From assembly GCA_009746045.1 (NCBI GenBank), contig RPFO01000131.1, positions 742,899 to 806,898 of the forward strand: 64,000 bases of DNA, written 5' to 3'. The DNA is from Mesostigma viride (taxonomy: Eukaryota; Streptophyta; Mesostigmatophyceae; Mesostigmatales; Mesostigmataceae). Position 1 is the first letter of the stretch, and every line of letters starts with the position of its first letter. This document shows, in pieces, positions 57,145 through 64,000 of this stretch. The notes beneath the pieces are model-generated. The model was given only the letters and a program-made list of their open reading frames with translations. It searched no databases and was not told the DNA's origin. A program made the translations under genes and the position numbers.

Positions 57145-58420
57145 GGCAGTGTGGAGTGGAGATGGAGATAGTGGAGATTCATCTCCATACCCCCCCTCCC
57201 TTCTCCTAAAACTTTTCTGGCAGGAAATACTCACGCAAATTCCAATATTGTCCCGTGGAATCCTAACTGTCCAATTCCAAGTATTTTACGCGACCGTGAC
57301 AGACGCCGGCACGGGGTGGAGATAGTGGAGATGGAGGTGGAGATAGGTACCTCCACCACTTTGACCTTTGTGTTTCGAAAAGGAGAAGGATTTTGGAGGA
57401 AAGGGACAGCGGGATCGGTTCGGGGGAGTCTCTAGGATTCCGATAAACCGGGTTTCATGACAAGTTTCTCGGTGCTCGAGAGCCAGTCCTCGGGATTCCA
57501 CGGAGTGGAGATAGTGGAGATAGTGGAGATGCATCTCCATACCCCCCCCTCCTTCGAAAAACTTTTTTTGGCTGGAACGGAATGCAGTCTCTGCGCTGGC
57601 AGGTGCCGGGAAATGCTATGAATATACATAAAATTTTATGGGCAGCAGAGAGAAATAGTTATAAATATACAAAATTTTATGGGCAGCAGAGAGAAATAGT
57701 TATAAATATACAAAATTTTATGGGCAGCAGAGAGAAATAGTTATAAATATACAAAATTTTATGGGCAGCAGAGGGAAACTTTTATACTTCCCGTGGAATA
57801 TATACAAAATTTTATGGGCAGCAGAGAGAAATAGTCGTAAATATACAAAATTTTATGGGCAGCAGAGAGACAGGGCTTGGCGGCAGACGCGAGAACTCTG
57901 GTCCAGGAAAAAGTTTTTCAAGGGAGGGGGGGGGTATGGAGATGAATCTCCACTATCTCCACTATCTCCACTCTGTCGAATGCCGAGAATTCTCCCCACC
58001 CGGTGGGAACTGGGTCGAGAGAGGGGCGGGCACGGAAAGCCAGAGTGTCGCCTGATCGCATCCCGCTATCCGTTTCCTCCAAAAGCCTTCTCCTTTTCAA
58101 AAAACAAAGGTCAAAGTCGTGGAGGTACCTATCTCCACCTCTATCTCCACTATCTCCACTCCGTCACCGCCCGGGAAAGTTTTTCGAGAGGAGGGGGGGG
58201 ATGGAGATGAATCTCCACTATCTCCACTATCTCCACCGCCCCGCGCACCCTCTTATGCTGTCACGCGTCACCATCGCGTAAAATACTTATAATTGGACAG
58301 TTAGGATTCCACGGGACAATATTGGAATTTGCATGAGTATTTCCTGCCAGAAAAGTTTTGGGAGAAGGGAGGGGGGGTATGGAGATGCATCTCCACTATC
58401 TCCACTATCTCCACCCCCTA
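57145..58420. repeat. ~1.2-kb imperfect inverted repeat around 41-bp iterons
   Basis: 57181-57300 reappears reverse-complemented at about 58270-58400 (AAAACTTTTCTGGCAGGAAA, TTCCAATATTGTCCCGTGGA, ATCCTAACTGTCCAATT). 57325-57450 matches inverted 58030-58140 (GGAGATAGGTACCTCCAC, AAAAGGAGAAGG). Both arms hold TGGAGATAG microsatellites and poly-C/G next to AAAGTTTTTC. The centre, 57610-57880, has six copies of an ATAAATATACAAAATTTTAT unit (41-bp spacing, later 44-52). No gene is supported here. Candidates are a replication origin-like locus, a foldback element or a fused pair of termini. Confidence 0.75.
57610..57880. repeat. 41-bp AT-rich iterons, six copies
   Basis: Each unit has AATATACAAAATTTTATGGG then CAGCAGAGAGAAATAG. 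Starts of the ATGGGCAG marker are about 57638, 57679, 57720, 57761, 57814 and 57855. AAAATTTT is self-complementary. They sit at the symmetry centre of the inverted repeat. Confidence 0.9.
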
Positions 58421-58549
58421 TGCCAGAATTAGAGGAGACTCATTGTGGGCACGCATGTTTGAGACACAAGTCGAGTTTGCATTAAAAATAGGATTACGAG
58501 TTTAATAAATAGGAGAGAGGGGCTGACAGAGTCCTATTCCCCACAGTTT

Positions 58550-59290
58550 TCACAGTTTGACAGAGGCGGCCATGTCGTGCAGGCTCTTGCACGGATCGAA
58601 GGTGGCATCCAAGTCCAGATCGTCAAAGTTGCAGCCGAAGAACGTGTCATCCACGTCCAGATCCTGGCGGGGGGACTTGCTCCCCACCTCCTCCTCCTCC
58701 TCGGAGGAGGTGTAAGAGTACGAGGGGACGGAGCCTTCGAAATCGCTCATCTCGTGATCGGAAGGAGCCTGCTCCTCCTCCTCCTGCTCCTCCTCCTCGA
58801 CTTGGTCGACAGAAACGGGGGCCTCGCGATTTTCCCTGTCCATCCGGGCCAAACGGGCATTCTCCAGCTCGCGAGCGGCGTTTTCGCGGCCCAAAATCTC
58901 GTCGCGAGTCACCACCCAGGCGGCAAGCGGGGTGCCGCGAGAGAAATCGGAGCACCGCATGGAGAGTCTGGGCAGATCCTTGACTCTGGCGCCCATCCCG
59001 TCGTGCGGAGGCTTGAAATCGCGGCGGCGGCGGGAGGGAACGCACACCTTCTTGGGGGCGGGGAAGTTCTCCTCACGGGGCGTTTCGAAGAGCCCCATTT
59101 CCTGCTTCATCCGCTGCCATAGCTCCTCCTCCATCCTCTGCTTCTCGGCCTTGTTGCGCTTTGCGTTGGCGAGGCGTTTGGAGCGGCACTTGGAACAGCG
59201 ACTCGTGCGCTTGCAACCGCGCTTGGGGAGGAACTCGGCGCTGTCCTTCGGGAAACGCAGGCCGCAATCGCGGCAGGCCGCAGTCGCCAT
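58550..59290 (-). CDS. Zinc-ribbon protein with acidic C-terminus, 246 aa; transcription-regulator-like
   Basis: Start chosen at ATG 59290 (MATAACRDCGLRFPKDSAEF), in CCATGG context after the CT-rich leader; the open frame extends upstream through the promoter. Zinc site: C6-x2-C9 and C32-x2-C35 (RCSKCRSKR) followed by a Lys/Arg-rich helix (KRLANAKRNKAEKQRMEEEL). The C-terminal third is very acidic: Glu-rich (VEEEEQEEEEQA), then aromatic-acidic repeats (DLDVDDTFFGCNFDDLDLDA). Alternating acidic and bulky hydrophobic residues are typical of transcription activation domains, so a DNA-binding activator is a reasonable inference but unproven. Its promoter carries the same box set as the other genes of this half. 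Confidence 0.75.
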   Translation of the reverse strand: MATAACRDCGLRFPKDSAEFLPKRGCKRTSRCSKCRSKRLANAKRNKAEKQRMEEELWQRMKQEMGLFETPREENFPAPKKVCVPSRRRRDFKPPHDGMGARVKDLPRLSMRCSDFSRGTPLAAWVVTRDEILGRENAARELENARLARMDRENREAPVSVDQVEEEEQEEEEQAPSDHEMSDFEGSVPSYSYTSSEEEEEVGSKSPRQDLDVDDTFFGCNFDDLDLDATFDPCKSLHDMAASVKL

Positions 59291-59291
59291 G

Positions 59292-59600
59292 GCAGGAAAT
59301 GGAAAGGGTTCGAGAGCGTGAGAGAGAGAGCGAGAGTGCGTGCGACGAGGAGGGCGGCGGGGTTTTATACCCGCGCGGTGCTCGCCTCGCCGCGTGAAAA
59401 AATTACGCGGTCGGCGGTTAGGTTCCGTTACGTGTCCGTGGACACTCATTCTGGCGCGAGACGCGCCACGTCTCCTCCGAAAACCGTTACATCCCCGTGC
59501 CGGGCCGCGGTTACGGACGGACTAGACGGCGGTTACGCGCCGACCGCCAGCCGTTACGGTACCACGGGCCGACCAGCGGGCCACGGGACGACCCAGAGCC
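59292..59600 (-). promoter_or_regulatory. Promoter of the acidic zinc-ribbon gene
   Basis: CT-rich leader (minus strand, 59292-59345), GGTATAAAAC box at about 59361-59370, then CGGTTACG-type motifs (59509, 59529, and CGTTACG variants at 59431, 59485 and 59554) and a GTCCGTGGACA block at 59440. Same architecture and spacing as at 54741 and 55299. Confidence 0.65.
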
Positions 59601-59659
59601 GGTACACCGCAGGGACCCAGGAGGGGGCCCTGGGAGGGACCCAAGGGGGGCTGGAGGGG

Positions 59660-61402
59660 CTATTTTTTGCAGGTGGCGCGTTTTCGAGTTCGCGCGTTTT
59701 TACGCACTCGTTTTTGGCCAGCCGGCGCATCGTGAAATTCGTCGTCACTGCTGTCGCTTACTTGTTTTTCCTTCGCGTCCTCGTAACCATCCGTCCCTGT
59801 ATACTCGATATCATCCAGTTTGCCGCCGGATAAAGGGTACCAAAATTCTTCGCCGTGCTTCTCTTTCATAGTTTCCGGAGGGTAAATCTTGTCCTTTTCC
59901 TTCTTCCACGCTTTATATTTTTCTTCGATTTCGGGTATTCCTGCCTCCTTCGCCTCAACAATCGCGTCCTTACGCAAATAATCAATATAATCCTTTTTAG
60001 ACATTCCTTGCTGCCGGTTTTTATCCCATAAAATTTTCATGCGATCCTTTTGTCTTTTTTCCTCAAGATGTTCTCGAGGTAAGTCCCGATTCGTCATCAA
60101 TTGTGGAGTGTCTAAAGTCCCGAGATAGAGTTGATTAAGCTTCTCAAAAATCGGGCCGTGATGATGATATTTTACTTCGCTTAAAAAGTCGCCGTTTCGA
60201 TCTTTCGCTCGATCTACCATCGTGTGAATTATCTCGTGACCCAGTGTCCGCGCAAGGACTTCCATTTGAGAATCTGGCCGTTTGCTATCAAGATAAAGAA
60301 ACCTGTCTGGGACGGTATCAAGTTCGATCAAATCACGTTCTAATTTATTCTTGTTTACGCCAACGTACCTCCCTTGGTTCATCGTAACTGCAAGATGTAG
60401 AGGATCGTGCATGCCAGTTATTCGAGGAGTTTCGAACTGAAATACTAAATCATCTGTCGGCAAACCGTTTCCAAACATGTGTTTGTTCAAAATTTGCGCT
60501 ACTGCATCGATATCTTCGTCGTTCAAGTCCAGTTTTCCATTTTTTAACAAACCGTTGCGCGTTTTTTTCAACTTTGCCTCCATTTCTCTTACGACGTTCT
60601 TTATGGGAATGTTCATATCGTCAAGTGTCGGAAGATAACGATCCATCCGCTCGTGAATATCAGATGAAGGCGCGCGGTTAAAATGGGCGCCACGTCGACG
60701 AGGTTCGTCGTAAAGACTTTTGCCCTGCTTCTTTAACTGCTGTAAATATTCCTCTTTACCCTTTTCAAATTCCTCCTTGTTACGGAAAGGATACTCATGC
60801 GGGAGAAGTCCCGCTGTCGCGTTTTCAAAGTACTCAACATTCGGATCAGGTTCTTCTAAACGGTTTGTCCGAGGGTTGAACCACGTTTTTTTGTCATCGG
60901 GATGTCTTTTTTTTTCCAAAAAACGGCGCTCGTCAAACCTGTCCTGCAACATTCGGTTAGATCTGAGCGAAATTTCGTTGTCGCGAATTTTGTCCCAAAA
61001 AGGACTTATCTTTGCAAGCTCTTCATAAAGGTAGTCGAACTCTTTCTGCTGTTCGGGCGTTCTTTTGAAAGCCATTGTTGGTAAGCTTTTGAGGCGAGAC
61101 GACAGCTCCTGAATCTGCTTTTCTTTCTTTTTCAGCAACCCCTTCATTCCTGCCTGCATCACGCGCGGGTCGATCATTGGCTGTCCCGCCTGTTTCGCGA
61201 TTTTGCGAGCGATGTCGGTCGGGATTCTATCCCACACGCCCTCGGCGAGAGGCGGGCCATCTTCGAGCGCTGTCGCCTTAGCTCGATGCGTGTTCCTTCT
61301 TCTCGCGGAACAAGCCAGATGAGTAGCGCAAGATTTGCAGCCGCGAGCAGCGGTTAGGAGACACTGTCTGCCATCTTTCGTTTTTCTAAAACAGCGAGGC
61401 AT
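59660..61402 (-). CDS. SprT-like zinc metalloprotease-type protein, 580 aa, giant-virus-like
   Basis: Intronless. N-terminal zinc module MPRCFRKTKDGRQCLLTAAR...CKSCATHL (C4, C14, C22, C25, H28), shared with the genes at 62828 and 63111. The middle is charged and helical. Protease signature: HEIIH at about residues 389-393 (LGHEIIHTMVDRAKDRNGDF) and a third ligand region YHHHGPIFEKL at 412-422, matching the HExxH...HGxxF pattern of SprT/WLM-like peptidases, which in cells cut DNA-protein crosslinks and are also found in large DNA viruses. The C-terminus is basic (KRVRKNARTRKRATCKK). Codons are visibly more AT-rich than in the genes left of 59.3 kb. A relationship to NCLDV proteins is inferred from the domain combination. 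Confidence 0.82.
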   Translation of the reverse strand: MPRCFRKTKDGRQCLLTAARGCKSCATHLACSARRRNTHRAKATALEDGPPLAEGVWDRIPTDIARKIAKQAGQPMIDPRVMQAGMKGLLKKKEKQIQELSSRLKSLPTMAFKRTPEQQKEFDYLYEELAKISPFWDKIRDNEISLRSNRMLQDRFDERRFLEKKRHPDDKKTWFNPRTNRLEEPDPNVEYFENATAGLLPHEYPFRNKEEFEKGKEEYLQQLKKQGKSLYDEPRRRGAHFNRAPSSDIHERMDRYLPTLDDMNIPIKNVVREMEAKLKKTRNGLLKNGKLDLNDEDIDAVAQILNKHMFGNGLPTDDLVFQFETPRITGMHDPLHLAVTMNQGRYVGVNKNKLERDLIELDTVPDRFLYLDSKRPDSQMEVLARTLGHEIIHTMVDRAKDRNGDFLSEVKYHHHGPIFEKLNQLYLGTLDTPQLMTNRDLPREHLEEKRQKDRMKILWDKNRQQGMSKKDYIDYLRKDAIVEAKEAGIPEIEEKYKAWKKEKDKIYPPETMKEKHGEEFWYPLSGGKLDDIEYTGTDGYEDAKEKQVSDSSDDEFHDAPAGQKRVRKNARTRKRATCKK

Positions 61403-61553
61403 ATTTAATTAAAGTACAGTTAAAAGTGATAGTGTGGATGAAAGTTGCGTTTATTAATAATTTGGCACATGCCATCATCATCCATGCCGAATCGGCTTTA
61501 GAAACGCTGCAAAGTCGTTTCTGATACATTTCGTGCTTTATTTACACGCTGTA

Positions 61554-61781
61554 TTACTCGGGCTCGCTTTCGTTCATTGCGTTTATGCCCGCGGACGATT
61601 TTCTCCATTCATCGTACCGCCTTTCGAAATCCTCCAAATCTCGGGGCTCGAGTTTCGAGTCGCAGGGGACGGAAGCGAAAAGCTGCTTCCATGATTTGTC
61701 GAAAACGACTTGGTAATTGGCGTCCTCGCGAGTCATTTCGGAAGGAGGCGAGGTTGTTTCTCTCAAGCGGTATATGTACAA
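61554..61781 (-). CDS. Small acidic protein, 75 aa, unknown
   Basis: MYIYRLRETTSPPSEMTRED then NYQVVFDKSWKQLFASVPCD and an acidic tail ending NESEPE. Alternative start at the internal Met 16. It lies alone between the metalloprotease gene start and the divergent F-box-like gene. Composition fits a real small protein, but no family is recognised; an overlapping open frame on the same strand (61950-61609) is less convincing. Confidence 0.5.
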   Translation of the reverse strand: MYIYRLRETTSPPSEMTREDANYQVVFDKSWKQLFASVPCDSKLEPRDLEDFERRYDEWRKSSAGINAMNESEPE

Positions 61782-61922
61782 ACGCGGATGATGTCAAGGA
61801 GGAAAATATCTGCCTCGTGACATCATCCGGTTTGTAACGACAACTCGGTTTGTAACCGATTTCGAGAAACAAAACGTATAAAAAAGGAATCGCAAGCGTC
61901 ACAAAGGCACCGGTTTTCGACA

Positions 61923-62567
61923 ATGGAAGCCACGTACGAGAACCTTCCACCCGAAGTCTTGACTCAAATCGTGAAAGAGTCTTGGCCTTACGGGTGCGCC
62001 ATCAACAAAGCCACCCAACGCGAATACGACGTCGTCGCAGTCGCGAAAAAAGAAGAATTGAGCAAAAAGTTTCGCGTGAACGACCTTTTTCTTACCATCG
62101 GAACGGAGCTCTCGGTCCGAGAAAACGAAGAAGCCGATCTGAACTGGCTTAATCCGAAGCTCGCCGAAAGGACCGACGAGCAACTGCGAGGCGTGATGAA
62201 AGCATTGTCTTTGGAGCGCATCGAGGAATGCGAGGACGCCGTGTACACTCCGCATCACGTCAAAGTGATAAAACTCTTCGCGCTCTGTCGCGACTTGAAA
62301 GAAGGCGTCGAAAACATCATGGACCTGCACATCTCCAATCGGACCTACGACAGGATCGAGTTTCGTTTGTTCGATGTTGCGAGCAAGACCAGTCCTTTCA
62401 CGGTCCGAGCGAGCAGTTTCATGACCAAGTTTTACAACCAACTACAGGCCCAGGAGGAGCGGGACGGGAGATCGACGACGAGCGAGCACTGGAATTGGAA
62501 CGGGTGGTGGTCTCGCTGCCTTGAAAAACATTGCGAAAACTACCGAAATGTAGGGGTGTTGTCGTAG
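61923..62567 (+). CDS. F-box-like protein, 214 aa, giant-virus-like
   Basis: Starts MEATYENLPPEVLTQIVKES; NLPPEVLTQIV (residues 7-17) is a typical F-box first helix, common in NCLDV genomes as a substrate-adaptor motif for SKP1-cullin ubiquitin ligases. The remainder is mostly helical (RTDEQLRGVMKALSLERIEE, HHVKVIKLFALCRDLKEGVE) with no visible repeats. Upstream is an ACGTATAAAAAAGG TATA-like box about 40 bp before the ATG. The F-box is truncated compared with classical ones, so the call is tentative. Single exon. Confidence 0.65.
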   Translation: MEATYENLPPEVLTQIVKESWPYGCAINKATQREYDVVAVAKKEELSKKFRVNDLFLTIGTELSVRENEEADLNWLNPKLAERTDEQLRGVMKALSLERIEECEDAVYTPHHVKVIKLFALCRDLKEGVENIMDLHISNRTYDRIEFRLFDVASKTSPFTVRASSFMTKFYNQLQAQEERDGRSTTSEHWNWNGWWSRCLEKHCENYRNVGVLS

Positions 62568-62827
62568 AGAGAGCGTTCGGTTTCGTGAGGCCACATAACG
62601 ATTGCGCGGGAAGGTTCTACAGTGGTTATCAAAGGAGGAAGAAGCGCATCGCGCAGAGGATGCGTGTACAGTTTCATCGAGTGGCGGATCTTTCTGCCGC
62701 GTTTCTGTCCTAATAACCAATCTTTAAATTTCTGATCACACCGCTTTCGAGCGGAATTGCACACAACTGGTCTCATTGACATCCAATACTTGTAAATAAA
62801 TAAATTGTTGTTTGAGGGTATATAGGA

Positions 62828-63070
62828 ATGACAACATCGTGCGGCCACAAGCTGAAGTCTGGCGGCCATTGTCGCATAAAGGTGAAAGGCGCCAAGAAAT
62901 GCCGGTTTCATGCAAAAAAACATGTCGTGCGCGGACCAAATGTTTCTGGACCAAATGAAATCGAAACTTGGGAAGAGTATATAATACGGACCACAGAAGC
63001 GGATCGAAACCAGGCCGAGAAGAGAAAAAATTCGACACAAGGCGGTAACGCTAGTAAGAAACAGAAATGA
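62828..63070 (+). CDS. Small zinc-module protein, 80 aa
   Basis: MTTSCGHKLKSGGHCRIKVK...CRFHAKKH: C5, C15, C25 and H28 form the same Cys3His-type module as in the metalloprotease and the 63111 gene (GG.CR.KV....CRFH core). The rest is basic and polar (NPTQGGNASKKQK-type tail). The ATG follows GGGTATATAGGA directly. Such stand-alone modules are frequent in giant-virus genomes; function unknown. Confidence 0.72.
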   Translation: MTTSCGHKLKSGGHCRIKVKGAKKCRFHAKKHVVRGPNVSGPNEIETWEEYIIRTTEADRNQAEKRKNSTQGGNASKKQK

Positions 63071-63110
63071 TAGTATATTTTTTTTCTGGTTTGGTTCGTA
63101 TAGTGGTGAA

Positions 63111-63881
63111 ATGACAAAGGAGTGCGGATGCAAGACGAGTTCGGGCGGAACTTGCAGAAATAAGGTCGCGGACCCGAAACGCGAGAGATGCCGATTCCAC
63201 ACTACGAAGAACGCAAGGAAGTCGCGGAAGAAGACACATAGGGCGCGACAGCCCGGCGATAGTGATAGTTTCAACACTGCTCAGTCCAATGTCTATCAAG
63301 ATGCCGTTCAAGAGCAAAGCGCTAAAGACGAAAATGGACAGGGTTGGCCTTATATCACTACAGTAGCAGAGGCAAGACTCCATCAGCCAAATAATGCGGC
63401 GACAATGCTCCTTGAGGCCGAAGAGGCATATGCAGAAGAAATTCCAGAGCATGTCGAGCCAAGATGGGATCCAAGAATGCGTGCACGTTATTTTGAAAGG
63501 CCAAAACCAAACGAATGGGACAAAAATTCAGCTATAGAAGACGATACGAGGGGATGGGCGAGATTGATAGCGCAAGGGAAGACTGACGGATGGCCGATAA
63601 ACGAGATATCCGATCTGTTAGAACAAAGACACGATGAGACCGGAATTCCCGCTGGGAGAATGTTTCGACGCAGGGCCTCGTCCGCCAGGTCAGGACCTTA
63701 CGCGAGACCTTCGGAAGAGTTGAGTTCAACGGCCACGTCGAACCGAAGACCCGACCCACCTCGGCCCGTGAGCGCTTTTCCAATGACGAAGAACGAGAGA
63801 AGGCGAGCGATTTGGGACCCGCCTCCCGTAAACGGCGCGGTAAGGCTCGGCCCTATGATGTTTGGCACGATGAGACATTAG
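63111..63881 (+). CDS. Zinc-module protein, 256 aa
   Basis: N-terminal module MTKECGCKTSSGGTCRNKVA...CRFHTTK (C5, C7, C15, C27, H30), then a basic stretch and a polar body (YITTVAEARLHQPNNAATML, RARYFERPKPNEWDKNSAIE, GWPINEISDLLEQRHDETGI). No catalytic motif is seen. Paralogous in the N-terminus to the 62828 product. It is 40 bp downstream of it, preceded by TTTTTTTTCTGG then TTCGTATAGTGGTGAA. Function unknown. Confidence 0.75.
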   Translation: MTKECGCKTSSGGTCRNKVADPKRERCRFHTTKNARKSRKKTHRARQPGDSDSFNTAQSNVYQDAVQEQSAKDENGQGWPYITTVAEARLHQPNNAATMLLEAEEAYAEEIPEHVEPRWDPRMRARYFERPKPNEWDKNSAIEDDTRGWARLIAQGKTDGWPINEISDLLEQRHDETGIPAGRMFRRRASSARSGPYARPSEELSSTATSNRRPDPPRPVSAFPMTKNERRRAIWDPPPVNGAVRLGPMMFGTMRH

Positions 63882-63961
63882 GTCACGCACGAGAAAGCTC
63901 GGTTGGAATCTTTCTTTCATGGTGATTAGAAGAAGAGCATGTAAAATAATAAACTGAAAAA

Positions 63962-64000
63962 ACGCTCTGTTCTTTTTTTTCTGGCTTTTCCGTATACTGG
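63962..64000 (+). promoter_or_regulatory. Promoter-like copy at the right edge
   Basis: CTTTTTTTTCTGGCTTTTCC then GTATACTGG resembles the sequence just before the ATG of the 63111 gene (TTTTTTTTCTGGTTTGGTTC, GTATAGTGG). It suggests that another gene of this set starts just beyond 64000. Confidence 0.5.

Noticed and set aside
61899-62441. Minus-strand ORF of 180 aa
   Set aside because: Shadow of the F-box-like gene; no start context.
62540-63452. Minus-strand ORFs of 245 and 133 aa
   Set aside because: Opposite the two zinc-module genes, Cys/Phe/Ser-biased shadows without own promoter.

Overview
The window looks like nuclear DNA of a green alga (chlorophyte; species not determined). The evidence is GC-rich, intron-rich genes, an RGG-type Argonaute, a Kangaroo/PAT-like tyrosine-recombinase retrotransposon, a LINE with an ACTT-repeat tail, a very high load of minisatellites, and at the right end a compact intronless island with giant-virus-like genes.

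Layout. 1-20435 (minus strand): the 5' part of an Argonaute gene. Six exons can be read and joined in phase (20435-20136, 19993-19841, 18928-18717, 13769-13623, 12782-12649, 11984-11866). They encode an RGG/GRG leader, the ArgoN domain, the L1 linker and the start of the PAZ approach. The introns hold 73-bp, 8-bp and 29-bp arrays and an 11.8-kb 24-bp array running off the left edge, so PAZ/MID/PIWI lie outside the window. 22220-25128 (plus): a polytopic membrane protein ending in a SAM domain, in two exons. 27059-28073: a 5'-truncated LINE remnant. 30911-34400 (minus): a multi-exon transposase-like gene, followed by ~230-bp repeats carrying CGGCCGGC palindromes. 35449-37742: a 2.3-kb TTAA-bounded element. 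39640-40135 and 40345-50020: 30-bp and 71-bp minisatellites. The second is interrupted by a complete 5.4-kb DIRS-order element (gag-like, RT-RNaseH, tyrosine recombinase) with textbook split direct repeats.

50023-64000: a second copy of the TTAA-element terminus stops the 71-bp array and leads into an intronless island. Its left half (52.0-59.3 kb) has GC-rich genes. Four of them share one promoter architecture: repeated CGGTTACG / TCCACGGG motifs, a GGTATAAAAC-like box about 75-90 bp before the ATG, then a CT-rich leader. The right half (59.66-64 kb) is more AT-rich and codes for a SprT-like metalloprotease, an F-box-like protein and a family sharing an N-terminal C-x9-C-x(9-11)-C-x2-H type zinc module, all typical of nucleocytoplasmic large DNA viruses. 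Between the genes lies a 1.2-kb inverted repeat around 41-bp AT-rich iterons.

A recurrent theme in the host part is tandem repetition of short segments spanning exon ends and their splice donors (Argonaute exons 3, 4, 5 and 6, the transposase-like gene, and the end of the SAM gene).
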